From NCBI GenBank assembly GCA_040954595.2, contig CM082581.2, positions 744,001 through 808,000 on the forward strand: 64,000 nucleotides of DNA. The letters run 5' to 3'. Below, one piece after another: positions 18,525 through 28,386 of the stretch (positions within the stretch are counted from its first letter, which is position 1; each line of letters starts with the position of its first letter). Both the position numbers and the translations under genes were made by a program. The DNA comes from Balanoglossus misakiensis. Lineage: Eukaryota > Hemichordata. The notes below the pieces were generated by a model that ran no database searches, had not been told where the DNA came from, and saw only the letters and a list, made by a program, of their open reading frames with translations.

Positions 18525-21500
18525 GTAAATAGCCTTATTCATTACTATCAAACAATTTTATGCATAATCTGACGAGGAGAAATTGGGTCATATTCACAGA
18601 GTTGATTAATCCTAAATCCTTACTTTAACACAGCTCTCCTTGTAATGTTGTGTCTGTCCAGGGAAAACTGTGTGAAATTTTGAGTAGTTTTTCCTGTGTA
18701 CATTCACCAGCCCCTAGCTGCTGTGTGTTGTACTCCAATCACACAGCCTGCAATCTCCCTACTTTAGGAAGTATAGGGAATCATCATCTGCCCATGCCTG
18801 TATCGCTCACTCTTTTTGTTTCTACCGTACATGTATTTAACACTGAATGTAATGATACTATTCACAACCACTATCACCATCATCATCATCATAATCATCA
18901 TCACCACCACCACCACCACCATCATCATCATCATCGTCATCATCATCACCATCATCATCATCAGTTTCTGCTGTTCCAAGAACTAGGCTTATCATGAGTG
19001 TAATTGATCATATCAGTTATTATGCCTATGGATACCATCTCATGACTCCTGTCCTATCTTGTAGTGTTTCTTGACAGTGATCTAGTCTATTCACATGTAT
19101 CAGAAAACAAGCACTTAACAATATCTGGATTTCTCATGAATATGTGACAGATATTAACATCTAGTAGTGCATTTACCTAAATGTACCAGTGTATGCATAT
19201 GGGGTGTGGACCAGTTGTTTAATTTACAAACATTTGTTATTCTTTCATTTTTTTTCTTCAGATAAACACGCTCCTGAAGTCATTTACTGTCCCAATACGA
19301 CCCGTATAATTAGTCCTAATAGCTTGACAACAGGAGTATGGCAGGAGCCTATATTTACAGATGATGTCGCCATTGCCAATGTGACACAAACCTACACAAT
19401 GGGTAAGTTTCCTATAAAATATCATTTCTGATTATAGATAATATATAACATTCACACTAACTAAGTTTTTTTTATCGGGGTGGGGTGGGGAGTTGATCTA
19501 AACAGAAACCAACAAGCTGAGACAACTTTCCTAAGATTATTGTCAGTATGAAGCATACTGGTACAGTTTATTCTTGTGGCCGTTACTCATATATGGCTAG
19601 CACATCCTATGTGCGACAGATGATCTTGCTTCCAAGTATTAAAGCCTCAATTGCTGATACTATTACCATATGTTTATAGGCCCTTTCCTCGATCCCAGGG
19701 CAGTACAATGAAGTTAAAACTCGAAAGCATTTGTGTTTGCACGTAATTGTTTATTGGAAACAAAAGATTTGACCAACTGTTGAGCAAGGCCTTTAATCAG
19801 TAAAGTACTTAATATTCTCCACTACTACTGGGGATACCCATACCACAAATGTTGTGTTCTCTTACAATGGGCAGTTGAATAAACGTGTGCGGCACCATAT
19901 CTGTTTAGTATACATATCTTGTTCATGTTTATATGTACAGTCACAATCAGGAGTTGATAATATGCCTGTGTATACCCACCAGATAGCTCACTTAAATGGA
20001 CCATTCTAAGTTTGAATAGAAAATCATGACAAACATTCAAGAAACGGAAGCTATTTTGGCTTTAGCACCCATGCCTGTAATGATGTGCATAATTTTGTTC
20101 TTACAGGTGACACCTTTTCCTGGGGAACCTACCAGATCAGCTATGTTGCTTCAGATACAGCTGGCAACAATGCACAGTGCAACTTTTTACTCTATGTACT
20201 GCGTGAATTTTTTTATCATTCCTACATAAACTTTACAAATTAATTAATATCTTGACAAATTGTCATCTCTACCCCTTGTTATGTCTTGTCACATACTGTA
20301 AAACGGGACATTTTCGTGACAGAAAATATTTTGCAATATATCAAAAGAGGCAACTGTGACACGAGAATTAAATTTCCGCATTCTAGTATTTTACTAACTA
20401 CTCTGTTATCTCTGAAAAACATTTATGCGACTTTATCTTCTTCTTCTTTTTTGCCGAAGTTTGGGAAAATTTGCCGTTTTACAGTAATATGATTGCATCA
20501 TTATCACTTTTGTCCCTATGTAACTATCAAAAATTATAACAACATCATTCAGAACATACAAGGACACTCAAACCCGTCTAAAACAAACCCTGTCTAATCG
20601 GGAAACCTCTCTTCAACCAACAGCTTTTCCTAGTCCCTTTTACATAGAAACATGTTAATGTGTTGGTGTTCTGTTTAAAAGATTTGACTGTGTAATAAAT
20701 ATGGGTGTCACACATACACCATTAAGACAGTTCTGAAGCATCTCAGAATTGATACTGTCTTAAAAAAACATGTGTGGACGGTGTAAGTGGTCCTGAAACG
20801 TCTCAGATTTTAGACGGCTCTGCCAGCCAGACCTGAGCCGGTGTAAGGATTAACACCTCTCCGCAACCCATTGTCTATGGGGCCGAGCCTCAGCGCCCAT
20901 ACATAAACTTTGTGTGTGTGGACACAACATGACTCAAAGGATTAATGCTCTGTGGTTAGCACTGGCAAATAGTGTCTCAAATTTTACCCTGTGTGAACCT
21001 GGTAAAAGAGGCATTGTGCCCTAGTGGCTAGGGTTGTGGGTTCGTTACCTAGACCTGGACATTTGGGTAGTATTTGCCTGTTGGATGATATATGAGACAC
21101 AGACATTTGGGTAGTATTTGCCTGTTGGATGATAGATGAAATAAAATTAAAAATATATATATAGACAAATAAACTGTGTTCTCCTTTCTTTTACATCATT
21201 TGATTGTGAAAAGCCAGCACCACCAGTTAAAGGTATTTCCATCTGTAATGAGTTTGAGTCGGGTGTGTTCTGTCAGGTGGATTGTTTACCAGGGTACAAG
21301 TTTGCAAGCCTGCCAGCACCTTACTATCTCTGCCATAGTGAAGGATCTTTTAATCCTGAGAATCCAGACGAGGAATTCACCTTCCCTGGATGTTCAGGTG
21401 AGAAAAAAATGATTTGGTATCAGTAAAGAAATATAATCAGGTTGCACATGCACATTCAGAAAATTCTCCAAAGAGAGAGAGTTGTGAGAGGGGGTATTCC

Positions 21501-24500
21501 AGCATTGAGACAATTTTCTTTTAGTTATAAATGAAAACAGAAATATGAGTAATGCAAATTCTTGCTTTACAGTATGTCAAGGTTGTGATTACAGGCAGAT
21601 AATCTGTTAACATCATATCTGCTTACCCCAATATAAAGCTCCAGTACATTTGAGCTATTTTCTTAATATTTTGTTCTGGGTAAGCAGCTGTAACTTTCCT
21701 GATTGGCTAAGCGGTTTAGCAGTCTAAGTCAATACATCGTTCGCTAGATTGAAAATTGCATCTTTAACAAAATTTGTTTGTTTGTATTGTTCTACTGCAG
21801 CTCCTGGGAAGACTCAACGTGGAGTGAATTGTGGCGTGTCATACAATTCACAGGCTGGTACATGTAACAATGGTGTCATCCAGCAATTGAGGATCAGTTT
21901 TATGAACACTATCAACTATCTGAATGATTTGTTTGGTATTTGTGGCGGTGAATGCAACTTTGATGACCTTGAAATAACCTGCGGCGCCTCAAACCGAAGA
22001 AAGAGACAGGCTGATACTCAGCTTGTGGTTCAGTTCAGTTTCACAACCAATGCGTGAGTAGTAATTGTTATTTTTCGAGTATTTTATTCCCCTTCTGTTC
22101 TATTGAAATGACTTTGGTGACATGTCTAGGGTACTGATCCCAGGCTGTGTGAGGACCAGCTCTGTATTCCCTATACAGCTGGTGTTTGCATTATTGCAAA
22201 ATATTCCATTCATGCAAGTGAAAACAAATTATTTTGTGTCTTAACACTCAAACATTTTCAGTTTTTGGCAACCCCATCAGTTCTGCCCACCTTCCTTCAT
22301 GTTGCGGCATCCTGTATTCTAAAGATTCATGCATTCGAAATATACTGCAAAACGTGTTATTTTCGCGAGCAGTAAATTTCTGCAAAACATGCGCTGGTCA
22401 AAAAAACGTTAAAATAAAAAGTTGTGTAAAATGTTTTTGGAGATAATGATGCAGTTAGTGAAATACGAGAACTCGAAAATTCGTCCTCACGTAACAGTCG
22501 CCTCTTTTAATATTGCGAAAATTTCCTGTCGTGAAAACAACCCAGTTTACAGTACACACTTCCGGTTGGTATTGTAATGTGGCATATGTAAGAATTTTTT
22601 GCATGTTGTTTTATCCATTAGCTCTGCTGATGCTGCAGCTGTAGTTATTGAAGATGCAGTCAACAATGGTCCTTTTGATACAGCTGAATATTCGGTCGAC
22701 GCTGAGACATTACAAGTTGAAAGTACAATATTCTGTTCCAATGGTAGTGTTCTTGTTGGAGAAGAATGTGGTGAGTGCCTATACTCCTCAGTTGTTATGT
22801 ACTTTAACCCTTTCACTCCCAGTTTCCTCTATAGAGGTCAAACCTTACCATAGAAAACAATTGGTTTGGACTGAACCATGGTGGTGAAAGGATTAAAACT
22901 GTGTCCAAAATTAATATTATAAAAAGGTGTAGATGTTAATATGTTTATATCGCCTGATATGACCTGTTAGGTGGGCCGTATTGCTGCGAGTGTGGTTGTG
23001 AGTCGCAGTGTACAAATTAAAGACAAGTGTGAGTGGTAAATACAACCCAACCAAGAGGAAGGAAATAATTGATTTGATATGCTCATACCAAGGAGGGACA
23101 AAGTCTCTTTCTCGCTGCCCTTTTTCCATTAATTATGTTTGATAGAAGACACAGTTAATGTTATTCTACATGTGGATATATAGTGAATCAACATTCAACC
23201 ACACACAACTGCAATCCCACTTGTAGACACAAGAGTGAAAAACTGGCCAAAATGAATGCTGTGTGTTACAATTGTAGTTGTGTTTTAAACCATTAATGCA
23301 TAATGATCAGTACATGAACAATGTATACATCTGCCTTCAACATTTTGTATTTCCACAGTATTGTGTCCTGAAGGGTCGTACCATGACACTGAGCTGAGTC
23401 AGTGCCATCCTTGTGCAATTGGATATTATCAACCCCTTGAAGGACAAACAGCATGCAATGCCTGTCCAAATAATGGAGTCACCAGGGGAAAGAGATCATT
23501 ATCCATCTTGCAGTGTTTTGTTATGTATAACAGAAGGCAATATCTCCTCCTCGTCCACAGCCATAGCCTAGTATCTAGCCGTATTTTGTCCGCTTTGCTT
23601 CCAAAACTAGCGTCTAGCCTCACTCATGCCACTGGCCCGATAAAACCCCATACCCCTTGACGGGAATTGTGACGTATATATCAAATTATTGTGGTGTGAT
23701 CCAATATGGAAAGAATGACAATTGGAATGTTCATCTCTTTGGTTGAAAAAATAATTTTTCAACAATGATGTCTATTGCAGAGAGGTGCGATGTTGGTCAC
23801 TACTTTGACAACGGGACTTCTTAGTGCCAAAGCTGCCCCATTGGATTCTGGCAATCAGAAGAAGGAAAGTTTGTGTGTAATACTTGCCCAAAGGAAATGC
23901 TTACATTAGTTGAAGGAGCTACTGATGAGTCACAATGTCAGGTTAGGTACTTGTGTTATTTGCTATTCTTGACTATCAATCACATGATCTGGCCATGTGA
24001 CGTACCCATGGCGTTATCATTTGTAAGTGACAGGCAAGCAATATTTCGGCATCCAGTAAACTTTTTTCCGAGTAGGTTTTTACTTTAGAACCGCCAGATA
24101 TGTAACATATTCAACAGTTTAACAAATTCACGTGAGTGAAAAGCAGATAATCGTGAATATCAAAAAATTAATCTTCTCAATTACAGAGGTATGTAAATCA
24201 GTGGGAGTCCAACTTAGTGTCAATGGGTCTTGTGAGTCGTGTCCCATGGGAACCTATCGATCAAATGCTGAACTTCAGCCATCTTGTATGCCGTGCCCAT
24301 TTGGCTTCACCACAAGAGCAGTCGGTTCAACCTTAAGTGAAGATTGTAATGTTTGTAAGTATTATGTATACAACTTTTCATGTTGTATCTCAACTGTACT
24401 GAACTGAAGGTTGTATTATTGTGCCTCAGTTGTTCAGAATAATGATAGTCCTCCAATTTTATTCTATGCTCTTTTTCCATTCCATCAACAGCTTACTGCA

Positions 24501-26748
24501 ATGTTGGTTGGTACTTGAATCAGGAGTCCTATAGATGTGAGAAATGCCCTGTTGGAACATATAACTTTGAATTCAACCAGGATGCTTGTCAACCATGCCC
24601 AACTGGCTACACTACAGGCAGAGAGGGTGCCCTATATGAAACAGAATGTGATGGTAGGAATAATTTTTCATAATCATAGAACTGATAACATGCATGAAGT
24701 GCTTGTGGTGATCAACCTTAACTGTTCAATCTGACACAAACACTTCATTATAAGAAATTTTCTTCTTTATTTAGAGTATCATTTGATATGTTGTGTGATC
24801 CAACATTTTTATATAATTTAATAATGCTCCTCTTTTAACACCTTTTCTGAAAATTTCACGGAAATAACAATATTGTAATACTGTTTTCTCAGAATTCTAC
24901 ATGTTAGGCTATGGAATGTGATAACCATGCACTGCATCTGGGTAGTCATCTAACTTAAAGGTATACAGTCACCTCCAATTTACAAACGCCCATATATGGC
25001 TGAAATGGAGTATATGAGAGTTCTAAAGAACATATGGTGGCGCTCTTTTTTGCATGTGCCACCCACTGAAAATCTGTGATTGGCTAGATCTCCTTTTGCC
25101 ATGGTAACTATAGCTAATTTTCCATAGGTGACCGTATACCTTTAACTGGTGATATGTATGAAGATCCCATAGTTTTATTTGGTGGTCAGTTAAAGACATT
25201 GCAAGAATTTTTGTTTTCTAGATGCACATGAATGTCGTCTTGGTCTGGATGACTGTCACCCAAATGCCACTTGCAGGAATCTTGTACCAGGATATGAATG
25301 CACTTGCAAAACTGGTTTCACTGGTGATGGAATAACTTGTACAGGTATGTAACTATCTACAACTGAAATGTCAACAAAAATATGTACAGCTAAAACGTAG
25401 ACACTACTGTTGATTTAGTATAGCTCTTGCTGCCCTTTTTTCCATTAATTATGTTTGATACAAGACACTGTTTATGTTATTCACCCGGTACATGTGGATA
25501 TATAGTGAATCAATGTTCGACAGCACACAACTTCCATTCCGTTTGTAAGAAATGAATCTGCAAGTGGGTTTAGTTCTTGTCTAATACAAATGGTTCGTCA
25601 GGTAGAATAATGTGATGTGATTTTATTCTTGTGTCTAGATAAATGTGAAGGGTTCTGCTCAAACAATGCTGTTTGCATCAAGGACAGTGATGGCAATCCT
25701 GTTTGTGAATGTACTGATGAATATCAAGGTGAAACTTGCCGCCAGAGAATACCAATGCAAGTTAAAGGTGTGTATACATTTCTTTGTCTTTTAATAACTC
25801 AAGATTGAAAAACAATATTCACTAAAGTTTACACATTTGTTTGATCTACATGATTACAGTTTACGTTGTCTTGAAAATATTTGTGAAAATGGTGAAACTG
25901 CAACATCTGCAGTATAACTAGATTTTTGGTCAACTAACCATTTTACAATAGTTAAGCATCATAATGAATGGTTTTCTTGCTTTTATCGTAGCATATCGCC
26001 CCCGTGACAAATAGAAATATTTAAACTCTTACAGATTCCTCCGTTGACACAGCTGTCATCATTGGTGGTGTTGCGGGAGGTTTAGCGGCTGTGTTAGTGC
26101 TTGGTGTAATAATGTTACTCATGTACCAACGGTAAGTTATTTAGTACTACCAGAGTAGAATCGAGACAGCTGTAGACATGTTGCCCATCAGAAAACTGGG
26201 AATTTACCTGTATCTTTCCATACATGCATGAGGCAACGTGAAAAATAATCACATCTGTATCGTGGAAGCAAATTTATTCAAAGAGTTCATGCATAGACCT
26301 ATTAGCGTATAGGGTAACTGCAGTGCATCATGGTATAATTTGCGTTCAACATGCATGGCGGCTAACAAGGCAAAGTCACGCGACCAGACCGCAAAGTGTC
26401 CAACAACCACCTGCGTTATTCTACAGTAGTAACAACATCACAACAAATCCCACATTGATGATGTTCAACTATTTGACATTCAGGTGTGCTCTTGGAGGAA
26501 AGAAACATCCAGGCTGGGAAGAACAAGAGGCAACTATGGATATCCATTGGTTTGATGATACAGATGATGTTGATAGCAAGGCAGGGAAAAGTGTGGAAGA
26601 TGAGGAAGCCTTCAGAGAAATCTATCACTACAATCCCATGTATAGTGGCGACAGTGGTAGTGCCAGTGGAAGTGAGGAATGGAGACCAAGGCCTCTTAAG
26701 AGTAGAAATGAACTATTTCATGAGAGTCACGGAGACAGATACTTCTAA
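18238..26748 (+). CDS. SVEP1-like multidomain membrane protein gene (5' incomplete, 14 exons visible)
   Basis: Fourteen exons join in phase to about 789 codons. Domain order is pentraxin/LamG C-terminus, HYR, sushi, a Cys-containing region with a furin-type site, about four GCC2_GCC3 (ephrin-receptor-like) modules, two EGF modules, one transmembrane helix and an 88-codon final exon with an acidic tail. Most introns are phase 1, as expected for shuffled extracellular modules. The family (SVEP1 and many invertebrate relatives) serves adhesion or receptor roles at the cell surface, and a type I membrane topology is inferred from the single C-terminal helix. No start codon, signal peptide or N-terminal modules are seen; they must lie upstream of the 17-kb repeat block or be lost. 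The TAG at 23822-23824 would truncate the protein before the EGF and membrane parts unless it is an allele or error. The individual exons are listed below. Confidence 0.85.
18865..18962. repeat. CAT/CAC trinucleotide microsatellite in intron
   Basis: A run of CAT and CAC units of about 95 bp in the intron after the pentraxin exon. The poly-His frame across it is not coding. Confidence 0.95.
19262..19402 (+). CDS. Exon: HYR domain, first half
   Basis: Acceptor TTTTCTTCAG|, donor ATGG|GTAAGT, both phase 1. It encodes D-KHAPEVIYCPNTTRII, then GVWQEPIFTDDVAIANVTQT. The motif CPxxTxx...W-x-[ED]-P-x-x-x-D-[DN] is diagnostic of hyalin (HYR) repeats, an immunoglobulin-like fold found next to sushi modules. 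The Cys pairs with the Cys near the end of the next exon. Confidence 0.9.
20107..20202 (+). CDS. Exon: HYR domain, second half
   Basis: Acceptor TTCTTACAG|, phase 1 at both ends. It encodes GDTFSWGTYQISYVASDTAG, then NNAQCNFLLYVL. The motif G-x-x-F-x-x-G-x-[YT]-x-[IV]-x-Y-x-A-x-D-x-A-G-N-x-A-x-C is the classic HYR ending. The donor (CTGC|GTGAAT) is weaker than its neighbours but keeps phase with the sushi exon. Confidence 0.88.
20296..20484. mobile_element. MITE-like element with TA target site
   Basis: Terminal inverted repeats CTGTAAAACGG and CCGTTTTACAG, each bordered by TA (20294-20295 and 20485-20486). The 189-bp length, TA flanks and absence of coding capacity fit a Tc1/mariner-type non-autonomous element. 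A related, more decayed copy lies at about 22340-22556. Confidence 0.8.
20690..21140 (+). mobile_element. Candidate tRNA-derived SINE in intron
   Basis: The block at about 21010-21052 contains TAGTGGCTAGG (A-box-like) and GGTTCGTTACC (B-box-like, one or two changes from consensus) with tRNA-like spacing. It is followed by two direct copies of GACATTTGGGTAGTATTTGC (21058, 21103) and an AT-rich tail. The upstream 300 bp carry the repeated phrase CTGAA.CATCTCAGA..T, so the element borders are uncertain. Confidence 0.5.
21218..21397 (+). CDS. Exon: sushi/CCP module
   Basis: Phase 1 to phase 1, donor TCAG|GTGAGA. It encodes PPVKGISICNEFESGVFCQV, then DCLPGYKFAS, then YYLCHSEGSFNPE and FPGCS. The C-L-P-G-Y-x-F and C-x-x-x-G-x-[FW] patterns are typical of CCP modules. 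The in-frame sequence just before the chosen acceptor reads DCEKPA, which would supply the usual first Cys. The true acceptor may therefore be upstream of 21202, though no AG is obvious there; the start is uncertain by about 15 nt. Confidence 0.85.
21801..22053 (+). CDS. Exon: Cys-containing region with furin-type site
   Basis: Acceptor TCTACTGCAG|, donor ATGC|GTGAGT, phase 1 to phase 2. It encodes APGKTQRGVNCGVSYNSQAG, then the pattern FGICGGECNFDDLEITCG, then SNRRKRQADTQLVVQF. The RRKR|Q motif fits proprotein convertase cleavage, so the mature receptor may be processed into two chains held by disulphides. The region has no named domain that I recognise. It continues in the next exon as a beta-rich segment. 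Confidence 0.85.
22340..22556. mobile_element. Decayed MITE-like element, second copy
   Basis: The ends ACTGCAAAACG and GTTTACAGT, with internal ATTTTCGCGAG and TCGTGAAAAC, resemble the 20296-20484 element. It sits in the next intron but one of the same gene and has no coding capacity. Confidence 0.55.
22622..22770 (+). CDS. Exon: beta-rich segment leading to GCC2 modules
   Basis: Acceptor TATCCATTAG|, donor TGTG|GTGAGT, phase 2 to phase 1. It encodes SADAAAVVIEDAVNNGPF, then VDAETLQVESTIFCSNGS, then GEEC. It completes the unnamed region begun in the previous exon; the closing Cys residues start the GCC2_GCC3 series. Confidence 0.82.
23105..23275. mobile_element. Half-copy of the 13.3-kb palindromic MITE
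   Basis: Contains CCATTAATTATGTTTGAT and TGGATATATAGTGAATCAAC in the same order as the left half of the 13280-13560 element, then stops after CCAAAATGAATG. The second half is absent. Confidence 0.75.
23359..23519 (+). CDS. Exon: GCC2_GCC3 module 1
   Basis: Acceptor TTTCCACAG|, phase 1. It encodes VLCPEGSYHDTELSQCHPCA, then GYYQPLEGQTACNACPNN, then SILQC. The pattern C-x-x-C-x-x-G-x-[YF]-x-x-x-x-G-x-x-x-C-x-x-C-P is that of ephrin-receptor-like modules. The 3' boundary is uncertain. The phase-0 donor TTTT|GTTATG, chosen to fit the next exon, is weak, and the frame stays open to 23660 through repeat sequence. Confidence 0.75.
23555..23665. repeat. Dispersed repeat shared with 47.6 and 61.7 kb
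   Basis: The segment TGTCCGCTTTGCTTCCAAAA with its flanks is repeated reverse-complemented at about 47560-47640 and directly at about 61670-61750. It lies just after GCC2 exon 1 and accounts for the extended open frame there. Confidence 0.75.
23783..23941 (+). pseudogene. Exon: GCC2_GCC3 module 2, with in-frame TAG
   Basis: Acceptor TTGCAGAG| (two tandem AGs), donor TCAG|GTTAGG, phase 0 to 0, 159 nt. It encodes RCDVGHYFDNGTS, a stop at 23822-23824, then CQSCPIGFWQSEEGK, CNTCPKEM and EGATDESQCQ. The frame after the stop is plainly the module's continuation, with all Cys in place, so a single base change has converted a codon (for example CAG, GAG or AAG) to TAG. This is either a null allele, a pseudogene mark, a sequence error or a skipped exon. 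Because its length is a multiple of three, skipping would keep frame. Confidence 0.8.
24189..24354 (+). CDS. Exon: GCC2_GCC3 module 3
   Basis: Acceptor ATTACAGAG|, donor GTTT|GTAAGT, phase 0 to phase 1. It encodes VCKSVGVQLSVNGSCESCP, then MGTYRSNAELQPSC, then CPFGFTTRAVGSTLSEDC. The C-x-x-C-P-x-G-x-x-T-x-x-x-G-[SA] motif is the diagnostic half of this module. The reading needs the second AG of an AGAG acceptor, as in the previous exon. Confidence 0.85.
24492..24653 (+). CDS. Exon: GCC2_GCC3 module 4
   Basis: Acceptor CATCAACAG|, donor GATG|GTAGGA, phase 1 to 1. It encodes SYCNVGWYLNQESYRCEK, then CPVGTYNFEFNQDAC, then CPTGYTTGREGALYETEC. All six to seven Cys and the T-T-x-x-x-G-A motif are present. 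Confidence 0.88.
25222..25344 (+). CDS. Exon: calcium-binding-type EGF module
   Basis: Acceptor TTTTCTAG|, donor ACAG|GTATGT, phase 1 to 1, the usual single-exon EGF. It encodes D-AHECRLGLDDCHPNATCR, then NLVPGYECTCKTGFTGDG and ITC. Six Cys are spaced as in EGF, with the G-Y-x-C-x-C-x-x-G-[FY]-x-G-[DN]-G core. The usual D-x-[DN]-E at the start is D-A-H-E, so calcium binding is possible but not certain. Confidence 0.92.
25428..25565. mobile_element. Second intronic half-copy of the palindromic MITE
   Basis: Starts CCATTAATTATGTTTGAT and includes TGGATATATAGTGAATCAA, like the left half of 13280-13560, then diverges near AAATGAATCTGC. It lies between the two EGF exons. Confidence 0.75.
25639..25767 (+). 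CDS. Exon: second EGF module
   Basis: Acceptor TTGTGTCTAG|, donor AAAG|GTGTGT, phase 1 to 1. It encodes D-KCEGFCSNNAVCIKDSDG, then NPVCECTDEYQGETCRQR, then IPMQVK. The short C-x-x-x-C spacing is that of non-calcium EGF or laminin-type modules. It is the last extracellular module before the membrane. Confidence 0.9.
26035..26131 (+). CDS. Exon: transmembrane helix
   Basis: Acceptor CTCTTACAG|, donor CG|GTAAGT, phase 1 to 2. After DSSVDT it encodes AVIIGGVAGGLAAVLVLGVI, then MLLMYQR. This is a single hydrophobic stretch of about 24 residues, rich in small residues that favour helix packing and closed by a basic stop-transfer residue. Confidence 0.93.
26484..26748 (+). CDS. Final exon: acidic cytoplasmic tail
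   Basis: Acceptor TTGACATTCAG|, phase 2, stop TAA at 26746-26748. It encodes CALGGKKHPGWEEQEATMD, then IHWFDDTDDVDSKAGK, then EREIYHYNPMYSG-like tyrosines (FREIYHYNPMYSGDSGSASG) and the ending HESHGDRYF. The tail is acidic with clustered Tyr and Ser. NPMY is close to an NPxY endocytic or PTB-binding motif. No kinase or adaptor domain is present. Confidence 0.88.
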
Positions 26749-28386
26749 TGTGCCATCTCTGTGTGTACATGTATGGTATAATTCAAATGATAACTAGAAT
26801 GGTTTCATTTTGTGAGTTGACACAGTACTGTGATAAGCTTGGTATAATCCCATAAATGATAACAATAATAGTTATGCTTTGTCAGACGACAGTACTGTGA
26901 TAAGCGCACATTAAATTGGTTGGAGTGAAACAGATCTTTATTATTACACTCTTAGCAACATCTGAATGAAATGATCATAAATAATCATCTTTAAAGTATG
27001 TTGGTTATAAGGCTATATATTTTACATATTTTAAAGAATTTTCCTTAAAAATTTGTTATGACTTATTATAAGGTATTGTGTAATGAAAAAGATATGATAA
27101 TACGAGAATTCCTAAACAACAACATATTTTTGTTGAATTTGGAGGACAAATTTAACTGTGTACCAATTCAGCTCTCCCTTTGCATGCTGACTTGCTTCTG
27201 TATTCATACAAGGCAGCATTTATCCTTAACTTGATCAGGTAGAAGGTCTTTTCATCCAAATGCATAGATTATGAATTATTTCTCTCAATATATTCAGTGA
27301 CTACCTCCCGATGATATATATCCTCCTGAATTAGTGCTTAAAATTTTGATATTTTTCTTGATATTTTTCTTTAATTTGACTTCAACCGTCACCATTCTCC
27401 AAGACTGTAAAAGAAGGGAGATGATGATTAACTATTATCAATTTTTTTGCCCCTTGTACTGTCTTTACAACTGGCCGTATAAATCTGATATTTGTTTGGC
27501 ATGCGAATTTTGGAATATGGATGTGTATGATCACAATTATAAGATCCTCAAAATAAAAGATCCTATCATTTCATTTGGTTAATAACCAGTTCATAGGTGA
27601 ATGGAAATATAGTTATTCACTTTGAGACCTGACATGTATATATAATAATTCAAAGTATTTATTCGCATATTTTTATATTATTCATGGTGTTATAGATCAA
27701 TGGAAATTTTTCAAATTAAATTCATGTATATAAAATGTAGCAATGTAATGTCATATGTGAAACCCTTAATCTTGATATTGTAATTCATTGTAGAATATGA
27801 TTATATTGTGTTATTCACTCAACTTGTGCATGTATGTTTAAGATTCATGCAAAATTACTTTTTTATACAAACTGTTCCTTTTTGTGTTGTTCGGAGGTGA
27901 CAACTCATCAACAATGAAATAAGTTTGGGAAATTTTTGAACAAAGTCATGAAGTGGAAGTACTATAAATAAGTTTAATATCTGTTTGAGTTGTCCTGCCA
28001 GAAGTCAACATTTTTAGCTTATACAAATACTGGTGCAACTACAGAACAGTTGAAGAATTTCATCATTATATTTAAGTTTTAATTACAAGTATATCAATTG
28101 TACCTTTTCCTTATATTAAAGCATATTTTTATTATAATATTTAACTGAGTTCTTTGTCTACTTTTTTAAACTGACAATTTGTCAGTCATTACCATAACCC
28201 TGGAGTGTATTTCACTGTGTCCAGAGATTCTTCTGTAGTTGTTATAATAAGACATCAAACCAGGTCCAATAATCAATATTACTAAAGCTAAGCTAATTAC
28301 CAGGTCCAGGTTCAAAAAAGAAATAAGAGAAAAAACTTACAATTTCAACAGGATCATCTTGAACCACTGCTAAGTGGTAGTACTCG
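26749..28386 (+). other. 3' UTR and downstream AT-rich flank
   Basis: AT-rich, without stable open frames except a chance frame at 27334-27582. Several AATAAA/ATTAAA-type signals occur (for example ATTAAAGC near 28117), so the transcript end cannot be fixed. It has no repeats as obvious as those elsewhere. Confidence 0.5.

Noticed and set aside
18764-18997. Poly-His / poly-Met frames
   Set aside because: CAT/CAC microsatellite in an intron.
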